Origin: Kaistia terrae
Lineage (GTDB): Bacteria; Pseudomonadota; Alphaproteobacteria; Rhizobiales; Kaistiaceae
Reading direction: 5' to 3'
DNA length: 64,000 nt
Assembly (NCBI RefSeq): GCF_026344005.1
Contig: NZ_JAPKNH010000004.1
Span: 372,001-436,000, forward strand
Shown: positions 30,712 through 39,650 of the stretch, piece by piece
Layout of the letters: every line of letters starts with the position of its first letter
Numbering within the stretch: position 1 is the first letter of the stretch
Position numbers and translations under genes: made by a program
Notes under the pieces: model-generated
Database searches by the model: none
What the model was told of the DNA's origin: nothing
Seen by the model: only the letters and a program-made list of their open reading frames with translations

Positions 30712-33700
30712 AGATTTCCGAACTCTGCATCCGCCGTCCGGTCGCCACGATCCTGTTCTTCCTCGGCATCGCCATGGGCGGCGTCTTCGCCTACCAGCAA
30801 TTGCCCGTCGCGGCGCTGCCGGAAGTCAGCTTCCCGACCATCAGCGTCTCCGCGCAATTGCCCGGCGCCTCGCCGCAGACCATCGCGACCGCCGTCGCCA
30901 CGCCGCTGATCAAGCAGTTCGAGACCATTTCAGGCATCGACACGATCAGCGCCACCAGTTCGCTCGGCAATTCGCAGATCGTGCTGCAGTTCGCGCTCAA
31001 CCAGAACATCGATACCGCCGCCGGGGACGTGCAGGCGGCCATCGACCGTTCGCTGCGGCAATTGCCGCCCAACATGCAGAACCCGCCGAGCTATCGGAAG
31101 GTCAATCCGGCCGATGCGCCGGTTCTGCTGCTGGCCGTGCAGGGAGATACCCTGCCAATGTCGACGCTCGACGATTTCGCCGAGAACGTGATCTCACCGA
31201 GCCTGTCGACGCTGCCCGGCATCGCCCAGGTCGGCGTCTATGGCGGCCAGACCTATGCCGTGCGCGTGCAGGCCGATCCCAACAAGCTCGCCACCCGCAA
31301 CATCGGCCTCGACCAGATCTCCTCCGCGCTCGCCGCCGCCAACGACCAGACGCCGGTCGGCACGATGCAGAACAAGAGCCAGTCGCTGGTGATCGACGCG
31401 CCGACGCAGATGACCAATGCTGAGGCCTTCAAGCAACTGATCATCGCCAATCCGAACGGCAGCCCGGTGCGGCTCTCGGATGTCGCCAATGTCGTCGACG
31501 GCGTCCAGAACTCGCAGACGGCCGGCTGGTATGACGGCACGCGCTCGATCGTGCTGGCGATCCAGCGCCAGCCAAGCGCCAATACGGTCGCCGTGGTCGA
31601 CGCGGTCAACGCGCAGCTTCCAAAACTGATGGCGTCGATGCCGGCCTCGATGACGATCAAGGTGCTGAACGACCGCTCCACCTCGATCCGCGCCGCCATT
31701 TCCGACGTCCAGACGACGCTGGCGATCACCATCGGTCTGGTGATCCTCGTCATCTACCTCTTCCTCGGCAAGGTTTCCGCCACCTTCATTCCGGCCCTGT
31801 CGGTGCCGCTGTCGCTGGTGGCAGCCTTTGGCGGCATGTATTTCTTCGGATTCAGCGTCGACAACATCTCGCTGCTCGGCCTCACGCTCGCCGTGGGCCT
31901 CGTGGTCGACGACGCCATCGTCATGCTCGAAAACATCATGCGCCATGTCGAGGAGGGCATGCCGCCCTTCGAGGCGGCGCTGATCGGCAGCCGCGAAGTC
32001 GGCGCGACGATCGTCTCGATGACGCTGTCGCTGGTGGCCGTGTTCCTGCCGGTTCTGCTGATGGGCGGCGTCATCGGCCGGCTGTTCAACGAGTTTGGCG
32101 TCGTCGTCACGCTGGCGATCGGCGCGTCGATGGTGGTGTCGCTGACGCTGACGCCGATGCTGGCGGCGCGCCTGCCGAAATCTGCCAGTAGCCATGTGCG
32201 CCGTGGGCCGGCTGCCTGGTTCGAGCGCGGCTTCCTCTGGGTCGAGGGCCGCTATGATCGCGGCGTCGACTGGTGCCTCGCCCACCGCTTCATCATCCTC
32301 GGCGTCTTCCTCGCCTCGGTCGCGGCATCGGGCTGGCTGTTCATGACGCTGCCCAAGGGCTTCTTCCCGCAGGAGGACATCGGCCAGCTTTCCGTCTCGA
32401 CCCAGGCGCGGCAAGACATCTCCTTCGACGCCATGGTCGGCTTGCAGCGCCAGGTCGAGGCGACGCTGAAGGCCTCGCCCTATGTCGATCACGTCGCCTC
32501 CTTCGTGGGCGGCGGACCCGGCTCGGTGACGCTGAACTCCGCCTCGCTGTCGGTGCAGCTGAAGCCGAAGGACGAGCGCCCGCCGGTCAATGTCATCATG
32601 AATGAGCTCCGGGGCCAGCTTGCTCGCATCCCCGGCATCCAGTCCTATATCCAGCCGGTGCAGAACCTGCGCATCGGTGGCGTCAGTTCGCAGAGCACCT
32701 ACCAGCTGATGCTGCAGGCGATCGACCAGCAGGCGCTGAACGACTGGGCGACGAAGATGACATCCGCGATGCGGGCGGATCCGCACTTCGTCGATGTCGC
32801 CAACAATTTGCAGAACAACGCGCTGCAGGCCCGCGTTGTCGTCGACCGCGACAAGGCGGATTCGCTCGGCATCTCCGCCGCCACCCTGCGCCAGACGTTT
32901 GAGGACGGCTTCGGTACCTCAACGGCCGCGACGATCCAGGCGACCGGCTCCAGCTATGACGTCATCCTCGAATATGACCCCGACCTTGCCTGGTCGGACA
33001 GCCTGCTCTCCGATATCCGGGTCCGCTCTGCGTCCGGCACGCTGGTGCCGTTGTCGAGCTTTGCCAGTGTTCAGCGCACGGTCGGGCCGGTCACGGTCAA
33101 CCAACTGGGCCAGCTGCCGGCCGCGACGATCTCGTTCAACCTGCCGGACGGCGTGGCGCTGAGCCAGGCGACGGACCAGGTCGAGGTGCTGAAGCAGCAG
33201 ATCGGCGTTCCGGCCAATGTCTACACCTCCTATGCCGGCACGGCGCAGGTGTTCCAGCAATCGCTGGCGACGCAGGGCATCCTGATCTTCGCGGCGGTGC
33301 TGACGATCTATGTCGTGCTCGGCATGCTCTATGAGAGCTTCATCCACCCGCTGACCATCCTTTCCGGCTTGCCGGCGGCGGCGTTCGGCGCACTGGTGGC
33401 GCTGAAGGTCATGGGGCTCGATCTCTCGGTGATAGCGCTGATCGGCATCCTGATGCTGATCGGCATCGTCAAGAAGAACGCCATTATGATGGTGGATGTC
33501 GCCATCGCCGGGCAGCGCGAGGAGGGGCTGGCGCCGCGGGTCGCGATTCACCAGGCGGCGGTGCGCCGGTTCCGGCCGATCATGATGACGACCTTCGCGG
33601 CCCTGCTCGGCGCGGTGCCGATCGCGCTCGGCACCGGCGCCAGCGCCGAACTGCGCCAGCCGCTCGGCATCGCGGTGGTCGGCGGCCTGCTGGTCTCGCA

Positions 33701-33860
33701 GCTTCTGACCCTGTTCATCACGCCGGTGATCTTTGTGGAGATGGAGCGGCTGAGCCGGTTCCTCGCCGGCCTGCGCCGGGAGAGTAGGGCGGCGGCCAGT
33801 CGGGATGCGGAATCTATCCGGCCTGGTCTGGAGCCCGCTCCGCATCCGGCTGCCGAATAG
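30708..33860 (+). CDS. RND multidrug efflux pump (MdtB/MdtC-like)
   Basis: The 1050-residue protein has the RND layout: helix 1 PVATILFFLGIAMGGVFAYQ, a large periplasmic loop, helices 2-6 with the proton-relay motif GLVVDDAIVMLENIMRHVEE, a second half with its own loop, and MLIGIVKKNAIMMVDVAIAG near helix 11. It is an inner-membrane trimer driving out drugs or metabolites. The HAE1-type sequence is closest in style to MdtB/MdtC. It begins at GTG 30708, overlapping the adaptor stop, after GGAGG. The next 78 bp contain a perfect hairpin just before the Nudix gene. Confidence 0.93.
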   Translation: MKISELCIRRPVATILFFLGIAMGGVFAYQQLPVAALPEVSFPTISVSAQLPGASPQTIATAVATPLIKQFETISGIDTISATSSLGNSQIVLQFALNQNIDTAAGDVQAAIDRSLRQLPPNMQNPPSYRKVNPADAPVLLLAVQGDTLPMSTLDDFAENVISPSLSTLPGIAQVGVYGGQTYAVRVQADPNKLATRNIGLDQISSALAAANDQTPVGTMQNKSQSLVIDAPTQMTNAEAFKQLIIANPNGSPVRLSDVANVVDGVQNSQTAGWYDGTRSIVLAIQRQPSANTVAVVDAVNAQLPKLMASMPASMTIKVLNDRSTSIRAAISDVQTTLAITIGLVILVIYLFLGKVSATFIPALSVPLSLVAAFGGMYFFGFSVDNISLLGLTLAVGLVVDDAIVMLENIMRHVEEGMPPFEAALIGSREVGATIVSMTLSLVAVFLPVLLMGGVIGRLFNEFGVVVTLAIGASMVVSLTLTPMLAARLPKSASSHVRRGPAAWFERGFLWVEGRYDRGVDWCLAHRFIILGVFLASVAASGWLFMTLPKGFFPQEDIGQLSVSTQARQDISFDAMVGLQRQVEATLKASPYVDHVASFVGGGPGSVTLNSASLSVQLKPKDERPPVNVIMNELRGQLARIPGIQSYIQPVQNLRIGGVSSQSTYQLMLQAIDQQALNDWATKMTSAMRADPHFVDVANNLQNNALQARVVVDRDKADSLGISAATLRQTFEDGFGTSTAATIQATGSSYDVILEYDPDLAWSDSLLSDIRVRSASGTLVPLSSFASVQRTVGPVTVNQLGQLPAATISFNLPDGVALSQATDQVEVLKQQIGVPANVYTSYAGTAQVFQQSLATQGILIFAAVLTIYVVLGMLYESFIHPLTILSGLPAAAFGALVALKVMGLDLSVIALIGILMLIGIVKKNAIMMVDVAIAGQREEGLAPRVAIHQAAVRRFRPIMMTTFAALLGAVPIALGTGASAELRQPLGIAVVGGLLVSQLLTLFITPVIFVEMERLSRFLAGLRRESRAAASRDAESIRPGLEPAPHPAAE

Positions 33861-33909
33861 CGTTGGTTCCTATCGATCGAGGTTCGTATTCACCCCGTCA
33901 GCGACTACA

Positions 33910-33935
33910 AGTCCCCCAAACTGATTTGGGGGACT
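33910..33935 (+). promoter_or_regulatory. Perfect hairpin covering the Nudix ribosome site
   Basis: AGTCCCCCAAA (33910-33920), loop CTGA, TTTGGGGGACT (33925-33935): a perfect 11-bp stem ending 3 bases before ATG 33939. The GGGGGA in the right arm is the only ribosome-site-like sequence, so the folded RNA would hide it. It could also end transcription of the RND operon, but the T-run is short. Confidence 0.55.
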
Positions 33936-33938
33936 TTC

Positions 33939-34592
33939 ATGACCAGTCTGGCAGGCGCCACGGCGAGCTATCATCCGAAGCGCGGCGACAAGGGCGAAAA
34001 GATTCTCCTGAAGAAGCCGAGTCTGCCCAGCACGCCGGACACATGGCTGAACCCCGACATGGCGGCGACCTTCGTGCCCGGCAGCGAGGTTCCGTCTGAG
34101 ATCGCAGGCATCCCGCTCGCGCCCTGGCTGGACGTGCCGCGCACCGAGGCCGAGTGGCAGGCGGTCGCGGGCATCAAGACCGATCTCGTCGAGCCACCCT
34201 TGCAGGGTCTGGCGGGCAAGAAGGCATCGAGCGGCGTCGTGATCGAGGAGGCGGATGGCCGCGTCTGGCTGATCGCGCCATCGAACCAGTTCGGTGGCTA
34301 CAAGGCGAGCTTCCCGAAGGGGACGGCTGATCCGAAGCTCTCCTTGCAGGCAACGGCCATCAAGGAAGCGTTCGAGGAGACCGGCCTGCGCGTCGAGATC
34401 ACGGGTCTCATCGGTGATTTCCCGCGTACGACATCGGTGGCGCGGATGTATCGCGCGCGTCGCCTCGGCGGGACGCCTGGTGCAATGGGATGGGAAAGCC
34501 AGGCCGTGCATCTGGTGCCGAAGGCGAAGCTGCTCGACTTCCTGAACATGCCCGCCGACCACGCTTTGGCGAAGATCCTGCTCGCAGGCTGA
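33939..34592 (+). CDS. Nudix hydrolase
   Basis: The 217-residue protein has a Nudix box in FPKGTADPKLSLQATAIKEA-FEETGLRVEITG (residues about 124-155): the glycine, the central glutamates of EAFEETG and the hydrophobic tail are present, though the usual RE is KE. The N-terminal 90 residues are an unassigned extension. Members cleave nucleoside-diphosphate-linked compounds, using magnesium; the substrate is unknown. Expression may be limited by the hairpin at 33910. Confidence 0.82.
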   Translation: MTSLAGATASYHPKRGDKGEKILLKKPSLPSTPDTWLNPDMAATFVPGSEVPSEIAGIPLAPWLDVPRTEAEWQAVAGIKTDLVEPPLQGLAGKKASSGVVIEEADGRVWLIAPSNQFGGYKASFPKGTADPKLSLQATAIKEAFEETGLRVEITGLIGDFPRTTSVARMYRARRLGGTPGAMGWESQAVHLVPKAKLLDFLNMPADHALAKILLAG

Positions 34593-34689
34593 TCCGGCTC
34601 CTTCGGCGCGGGTAAAAAATCCCGCAACCTCGTCGAAATGCATCCGGCTCGCTCGTCGTCCTGTCGTGCCATGACAGGAGGAGAGCACC

Positions 34690-35163
34690 ATGCAGAAGAT
34701 CACGCCGTTTCTCTGGTTCGACAACCAGGCCGAGCAAGCCGTCCATTTTTATGCCTCGGTGTTCAAGAATGCCAAGGTTGGCAAGGTCGCCCGCTATGGC
34801 GAGGCCGGGCCGGGACCGGCGGGAAGCGTGATGGTCGCGACCTTCGAAATCGAAGGGCTGGCCTTCACGGCGCTGAATGGCGGGCCGAACTTCAAGTTCA
34901 CGCCGGCGGTCTCCTTCGTCATCGACTGCAAGTCGCAGGCCGAGGTCGACTATTTCTGGGAAAAGCTTGCCGAAGGTGGCCGGACCGACCAGTGCGGCTG
35001 GTTGCAGGACCGGTTTGGCCTCTCCTGGCAGGTGACGCCGACCGTGCTGATCGAGATGCTCAATGACCCCGACCCGGCGAAATCGCAACGCGTCATGGCG
35101 GCGATGATGCAGATGACCAAGATCGAGATCCCCAAGCTGCATGAGGCCTATGAGGCGGCCTGA
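34690..35163 (+). CDS. PhnB-like VOC protein
   Basis: The 157-residue protein begins QKITPFLWFDNQAEQAVHFY and has FEIEGLAFTALNGGPNFKFT, AVSFVIDCKSQAEVDYFWEK and DRFGLSWQVTP. This is the PhnB / 3-demethylubiquinone-methyltransferase-like branch of the VOC fold. Despite the family name these proteins are not shown to be methyltransferases. AGGAGGAG before the ATG is an excellent ribosome site. The next gene follows after about 90 bp. Confidence 0.85.
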   Translation: MQKITPFLWFDNQAEQAVHFYASVFKNAKVGKVARYGEAGPGPAGSVMVATFEIEGLAFTALNGGPNFKFTPAVSFVIDCKSQAEVDYFWEKLAEGGRTDQCGWLQDRFGLSWQVTPTVLIEMLNDPDPAKSQRVMAAMMQMTKIEIPKLHEAYEAA

Positions 35164-35255
35164 ATGACGGCTTGGTGACTCTAAACGCGGGCTGGCGGAA
35201 TCGGCTGGTTCGGCATCTATTGATGGATGCCGAACCCAAGCGAGCCGTCAGCCCC

Positions 35256-35957
35256 ATGCGCATTCTCGTTGTCGAAAATTATCAAGCCACCTCGCTCGGC
35301 CTGATGCGGCCAGCGCTCGCCGCGGCCGGAGCGATCATCGATGTCCGCCGGGCGCATGAGGGAGATCCGCTGCCCGAAGCGCCGGACGGCTATGACGCGA
35401 TCATCGTGCTGGGCGGCGGACAAAGTGCGGTCGACGACGAGACGCATCCCTATCTGCCGCGCCTTGCCGGCCTGATGCGGGCCTTTGGCGATGCCGACAA
35501 GTCCGTCCTCGGCATCTGCCTCGGTTCGCAGATTTTGGCACGCGGCTACGGCGCGAAGAACGTCCTCGGCCGACCGACTGAATTCGGCTGGCAGGAGGTG
35601 ACGCCGACCGAGGCCGGCCGCGACGATCCCGTCGTCGGCGTGCTGGAAGGCGCTTCGCCGCTGTTCCATTGGCATTCCGATACATTCAGCCTGCCGGAAG
35701 GGGCCGTCCACCTCGCCTCAAGCGCGTTGACGCCCAACCAGGCGTTTCGCATTGGCCGCGCCGTATACGGCATCCAGTTCCATTTTGAGGCCGATACGGC
35801 GCTGGTGCGCGACTGGAATGAGGCCTTCGCGGATGTCGCCGCAGAGATCGATCCGGACTGGCCCGAGCGGCATGCGCGGGAGGAGGGGCCGCTCGGCGGC
35901 CGCGCTGACGAAGCCGGCCGGGCCATCGCCCGCGCCTGGATTGCGACCATCCGCTGA
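35256..35957 (+). CDS. Class I glutamine amidotransferase
   Basis: The 233-residue protein starts MRILVVENYQATSLGLMRPA. It has the class I triad: nucleophile elbow GICLGSQ (C at about residue 89) and GIQFHFEADT with the histidine and glutamate. The core resembles stand-alone GMP-synthase-like amidotransferases. It has no linked synthetase, so the acceptor is unknown. I chose ATG 35256 because it opens the first beta-strand; 35223 and 35172 are longer alternatives. Confidence 0.85.
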   Translation: MRILVVENYQATSLGLMRPALAAAGAIIDVRRAHEGDPLPEAPDGYDAIIVLGGGQSAVDDETHPYLPRLAGLMRAFGDADKSVLGICLGSQILARGYGAKNVLGRPTEFGWQEVTPTEAGRDDPVVGVLEGASPLFHWHSDTFSLPEGAVHLASSALTPNQAFRIGRAVYGIQFHFEADTALVRDWNEAFADVAAEIDPDWPERHAREEGPLGGRADEAGRAIARAWIATIR

Positions 35958-36046
35958 GGGCGGAGTTTTGCTTGTCACTCCGGCATGAAATGGCGCGCTG
36001 CGCGGGTGGATCGCTGAGCCTTACAGCTGCAGTTCCAAGCCTCGAC

Positions 36047-36204
36047 CATCATCCTGAGGTGCCCGGCGAAGCCGGGCCTCGAAGGAGGGTCCTGGGGGCT
36101 GAGTGGAGTTAGCGCCTCCTGCCGGCGCAGGAGTCCTGGAAATACTGGCGCTCCGCTGGACCCTCCTTCGAGGCTTCGCCGACGCGAAGCACCTCAGGAT
36201 GATG
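36047..36204. repeat. Palindromic intergenic repeat (CATCATCCTGAGG type)
   Basis: A 158-bp inverted repeat. CATCATCCTGAGGTGC opens it and GCACCTCAGGATGATG closes it, with CGAAGGAGGG/CCCTCCTTCG as inner arms and a CCCGGCGAAGCCGGG hairpin in the left arm. Elements of this exact style are common in Bradyrhizobium-related and other Hyphomicrobiales genomes. The rest of the 309-bp gap (35958-36266) holds no gene. Confidence 0.78.
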
Positions 36205-36266
36205 GCGGAGCGGGGCGACCAGACTGAAGGCTCGCGGGAACGGCACGGCCTTTGGTCCGGACTATC

Positions 36267-37064
36267 TTACTCTCTGCGAACTGGTCGCTTCGCCGTCGCG
36301 CGTTCCTCGAATTGCATCAGCCGCAATGAGGCGATCTCTTCTCGCGCACCGGCCTCGGCGGCGTCCTTCATCGAGGCCGCGACATAGGCGATGTGATCGA
36401 CCGCCGCCTTTCGCGCCGCCACCGGGTCGCCGGCGAGGATGGCATCGCGGATCGCCTTGTGCTGGGCCAGCAGTTGGTCGCGCGAGCCCGACTGCCCATA
36501 GAGCCGGCTGCGGTTGTAGAACACGCCGTCGGCGAGCAGCCGGTAGCAGGCACGCAGCACGTGAATGATGACGATGTTGTGGGTCGCTTCGCCGATCGCC
36601 TGGTGGAACTCGACGTCGAGCGCCGCCTCGCGCCGGAAGTCAGCCTTGCCGTGCTCCGTCTCCATCGTCTCGATGATGCGGCTGAGGATCGTGCGGTCGG
36701 CCTCGGTGGCGCGCTCCGCCGCCATGGCCGCCGCCGACGCCTCGATTTCGCGCCGGAACTCCAGATAGTCGCCGCCCGCCTTGGGCGACTGCGCGATCAG
36801 CTCGACGATCGGCGCGGCGAAGACAGAGCCTTCGATCGCGGCCACATAAGTGCCGCCGCCCGGACGGCTTTCCACCAGCCCACGACCTTCGAGCGCCTTC
36901 AATGCGTCGCGCAGGATCGGCCGCGAAACGGCGAGGGTCGCCGACAGGTCGCGCTCGCCCGGAAGCTTGTCGCCCGGATGCAGGACGCCTTCCAGCACCA
37001 GCATCTGAATCTGACGCGCCACTTCGTCAGCGGTCGCACGGGAAGGAATCGGTTGAAAGACCAT
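36267..37064 (-). CDS. GntR/FadR (FCD) regulator, LldR-like
   Basis: The 265-residue protein, starting MVFQPIPSRATADEVARQIQ, has the GntR winged helix GDKLPGERDLSATLAVSRPI-LRDALKALEGRGLVESRPGG. A helical FCD effector domain (DVEFHQAIGEATHNIVIIHV, AQHKAIRDAILAGDPVAARK) carries the Asp/His residues that bind metal and carboxylates. Divergence from lldD, with a palindrome between, supports an LldR-like lactate-responsive repressor. ATG 37064 was preferred over the longer frame because it begins the conserved N-terminal helix. Confidence 0.85.
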   Translation of the reverse strand: MVFQPIPSRATADEVARQIQMLVLEGVLHPGDKLPGERDLSATLAVSRPILRDALKALEGRGLVESRPGGGTYVAAIEGSVFAAPIVELIAQSPKAGGDYLEFRREIEASAAAMAAERATEADRTILSRIIETMETEHGKADFRREAALDVEFHQAIGEATHNIVIIHVLRACYRLLADGVFYNRSRLYGQSGSRDQLLAQHKAIRDAILAGDPVAARKAAVDHIAYVAASMKDAAEAGAREEIASLRLMQFEERATAKRPVRRE

Positions 37065-37095
37065 GCGAATGAGCCTATCAGGTTCAATCAGAAAG

Positions 37096-37114
37096 TGGTC
37101 AATTAATTGATCCA
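37096..37114. promoter_or_regulatory. LldR-type operator candidate
   Basis: TGG-TCAATTAATTGA-TCCA: a perfect 12-bp palindrome (37099-37110) with matching flanks, centred in the 102-bp gap between the divergent regulator and lldD. FCD-family regulators bind short inverted repeats with TGGT/ACCA-like ends. Confidence 0.55.
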
Positions 37115-37166
37115 GTTTGGCGGGCGGGGCTCGCATTTCAAAAACAAATGAAATTGGAGTGCCACC

Positions 37167-38312
37167 ATGGGCAACTTGAAAGACGCTACAAGCATCGCAG
37201 ATCTGAGGCTGTTGGCGAAGCGCCGTGTTCCCAAGGCCTTCTTCGATTACGCCGATCGCGGCTCCTACAATGAGGAGACGATCGACGCCAACAGCGAGGA
37301 CTTCAAGGCCCTCAAGCTGCGCCAGCGCGTCATGGTCGACGTTTCCAACCGCTCGACCGAGACGACGCTACTCGGCGAAAAGTTCGCTTTCCCGTTCGCC
37401 TTCGCGCCGACCGGCCTGACTGGCATGCAGCATGCCGATGGCGAGATCCTCGCCGCCAAGGCTTGCGAAAAGGCCAACATCCCGTTCGCGCTGTCGACCA
37501 TGTCGATCTGCTCGATCGAGGACGTGGCGGCGGCGACCACGCGGCCGTTCTGGTTCCAGCTCTACGTGATGAAGAACCGCAACTTCGCCAAGCAGCTGGT
37601 CGAGCGCGCCATCGCGGCAAAATGCTCGGCACTGATCCTGACGCTCGACCTGCAGGTGCAGGGCCAGCGTCACCGCGACATCAAGAACGGCATGACGGTT
37701 CCGCCGCAGATCAAGCTGCACAACGTCCTCGACATGGCGACCAAGCTTCCCTGGGCGTTCAAGGTTCTGGGCAGCAAGCACAAGACGTTCGGCAATCTGA
37801 ACGGCGTCGAAGGCATGAGCGGCGTCAAGTCGCTCGGCCAGTGGATCTCCGGCCAGTTCGACCCGGCGCTGAACTGGGATGACGTGGCCTGGATCCGCTC
37901 GATCTGGCCCGGCAAGCTGATCCTCAAGGGCGTGCTGGATGTGGGTGACGCGCAGAAAGCGGTCAACACCGGCGCCGACGCCATCGTCGTCTCCAACCAT
38001 GGCGGCCGCCAGCTCGACGGCGCCCCCTCGGCGATCTCGCGCCTGCCGCGCATCGTCGATGCGGTCGGCAACCAGACCGAAATCCTGTTCGACAGCGGCA
38101 TCCGCTCTGGCCAGGACGTTCTGCGCGCGCTGGCGCTCGGCGCCAAGGGCTGCATGATGGGCAAGGCCTTCCTGTTCGGCCTCGGCGCGGGCGGCGAAGA
38201 GGGCGTCTCGAAGGTCATCCAGATCGTCGGCAAGGAACTCGACGTCTCGATGGCCCTGACAGGTCGTCGCACCCTGGCCGAGATCGACGATACCGTCATC
38301 GACCGGGGTTGA
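37167..38312 (+). CDS. lldD: L-lactate dehydrogenase, FMN-dependent
   Basis: The 381-residue protein is an alpha-hydroxy-acid-oxidising flavoenzyme: ARR-type substrate-contact region near RVPKAFFDYADRGSYNEETI, FMN contacts in APTGLTGMQHADGE, WFQLYVMKNR, and the catalytic histidine in VVSNHGGRQLDGAPSA (about residue 278), then DSGIRSGQDVLRALALGA. It oxidises L-lactate to pyruvate and feeds electrons to quinone at the membrane. Glycolate or mandelate oxidase are alternatives, but the divergent LldR-like regulator supports lactate. The ATG follows GGAGTGCC. Confidence 0.9.
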   Translation: MGNLKDATSIADLRLLAKRRVPKAFFDYADRGSYNEETIDANSEDFKALKLRQRVMVDVSNRSTETTLLGEKFAFPFAFAPTGLTGMQHADGEILAAKACEKANIPFALSTMSICSIEDVAAATTRPFWFQLYVMKNRNFAKQLVERAIAAKCSALILTLDLQVQGQRHRDIKNGMTVPPQIKLHNVLDMATKLPWAFKVLGSKHKTFGNLNGVEGMSGVKSLGQWISGQFDPALNWDDVAWIRSIWPGKLILKGVLDVGDAQKAVNTGADAIVVSNHGGRQLDGAPSAISRLPRIVDAVGNQTEILFDSGIRSGQDVLRALALGAKGCMMGKAFLFGLGAGGEEGVSKVIQIVGKELDVSMALTGRRTLAEIDDTVIDRG

Positions 38313-38367
38313 GCCCGGCTCGCCGCCCGCCTACTGCTTGAGCAGGCGGCGCTGGCGGGAGAAAGCG

Positions 38368-39645
38368 ATGCGCGAGGGACCAAGGCGTTTCGAGGATCAT
38401 CCGCTTCGAAGCGCGGTGCTGAACGAGATCCATGCGCGGCCTTTCCACATGATGGAAGCGCCGCGCATCGTTTTGAATTACGCCTTCATGACCGATGCCG
38501 GTCATGCCGACACGGCGCGCGACCGGCTTACCGCGCTGTGCGCCCGCAACGGCCTGCCGCAACCGGCTGCCAATGCGCGCCATCATGTGGTCGATCTCTG
38601 CGGCGGCACGCTACGCTGGGAGAGCCACGCCGAATTCACCACCTATAGCTGGGACGCGCGCGGCGGCACCGGGGCGCTGCCGGCCGAGACGCCGTTCGGC
38701 GAGGCGTTCGAGGCACCTGGCCCGCTGATGGTGGCGGCAAGGCTTGATCTCATTGCAGACCAGAGACCGATTGCCGAGCTTCTGACCGGCTTTGATCCGG
38801 GCTCGCTCGCCGTCTCCGAGGTCGCCGGCGGGCGCGGCGTGATCGCGTCGGATTTCCGCGAGGATGGCGACGGCTATACGCGCCTGCTGGTGGTCGATCG
38901 CGGGCTCGAGCCGCAGGAGGCCGGGCCGATCGTCCAGCGCCTGCTCGAACTCGAGACCTACCGGACGCTTGCCATGCTGGGGCTGCCGGAGGCGCAGCGC
39001 CTGCACCCGGAGCTTCGCCGCATCGAGACCGAGCTGGTCGCCAATACCGGCCGCTTCCGCGCCAGCGAGGGATTCGAGGCCAACCGGGCGCTGCTCGACG
39101 ATCTGACCGCTCAAGCGGGCGATCTGGAAGCCGGAGCTGCCGAGAGCGCCTTCCGCTTTGGCGCCAGCCGCGCCTATTCCGAGATCGTGCGGCTGCGCCT
39201 CAACGCCATGGATGAGCAGCCGCTCGCCGGTTATTCGAGCTTCACGGCGTTCCTCGCCCGTCGCATGGCGCCGGCGATGCGCACCTGCCAGACGGTCGAG
39301 GGTCGCCAGCAGGATCTATCGCGAAAGCTGGCCCGAGCGGCGGCGTTGCTGCGCGCCCGCGTCGATGTCGAGCTGTCGCAGCAGAACCGCGCTTTGCTCG
39401 ACAGCATGAACCGCCGCGCCCGACTGCAATTGCGCCTGCAACAGACGGTCGAGGGGCTCTCGGTCGCGGCAATCAGCTACTACATCGTCGGGTTGATCGG
39501 CTATCTCGCCAAGGGCTCGTCGGTCGTCGGATTCGAGCTCGACCCGACGCATCTGACCGCCTTCGCGGTAATCCCGGTGGCGCTGTTCGTCTGGTACCTC
39601 GTCCGCCGCATCCGGTCTCGGCACGACGATGGCCAGGGTGACTAG
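38368..39645 (+). CDS. DUF3422 membrane-anchored protein
   Basis: The 425-residue protein begins MREGPRRFEDHPLRSAVLNE and continues IHARPFHMMEAPRIVLNYAF, the conserved opening of DUF3422. Near the C-terminus lies TVEGLSVAAISYYIVGLIGY, then a second membrane segment (LTAFAVIPVALFVWYLVRRI). Most of the protein is cytoplasmic and helical. The function is unknown. It lies 55 bp after lldD on the same strand, so it may be in the lactate operon. GGGAG precedes ATG 38368. Confidence 0.85.
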   Translation: MREGPRRFEDHPLRSAVLNEIHARPFHMMEAPRIVLNYAFMTDAGHADTARDRLTALCARNGLPQPAANARHHVVDLCGGTLRWESHAEFTTYSWDARGGTGALPAETPFGEAFEAPGPLMVAARLDLIADQRPIAELLTGFDPGSLAVSEVAGGRGVIASDFREDGDGYTRLLVVDRGLEPQEAGPIVQRLLELETYRTLAMLGLPEAQRLHPELRRIETELVANTGRFRASEGFEANRALLDDLTAQAGDLEAGAAESAFRFGASRAYSEIVRLRLNAMDEQPLAGYSSFTAFLARRMAPAMRTCQTVEGRQQDLSRKLARAAALLRARVDVELSQQNRALLDSMNRRARLQLRLQQTVEGLSVAAISYYIVGLIGYLAKGSSVVGFELDPTHLTAFAVIPVALFVWYLVRRIRSRHDDGQGD

Positions 39646-39650
39646 GCGCT

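Noticed and set aside
31194-32786. A 530-codon minus-strand frame opposite the RND pump gene
   Set aside because: It is a mirror of conserved RND coding sequence and consists of Arg/His/Gln runs without family character or ribosome site.
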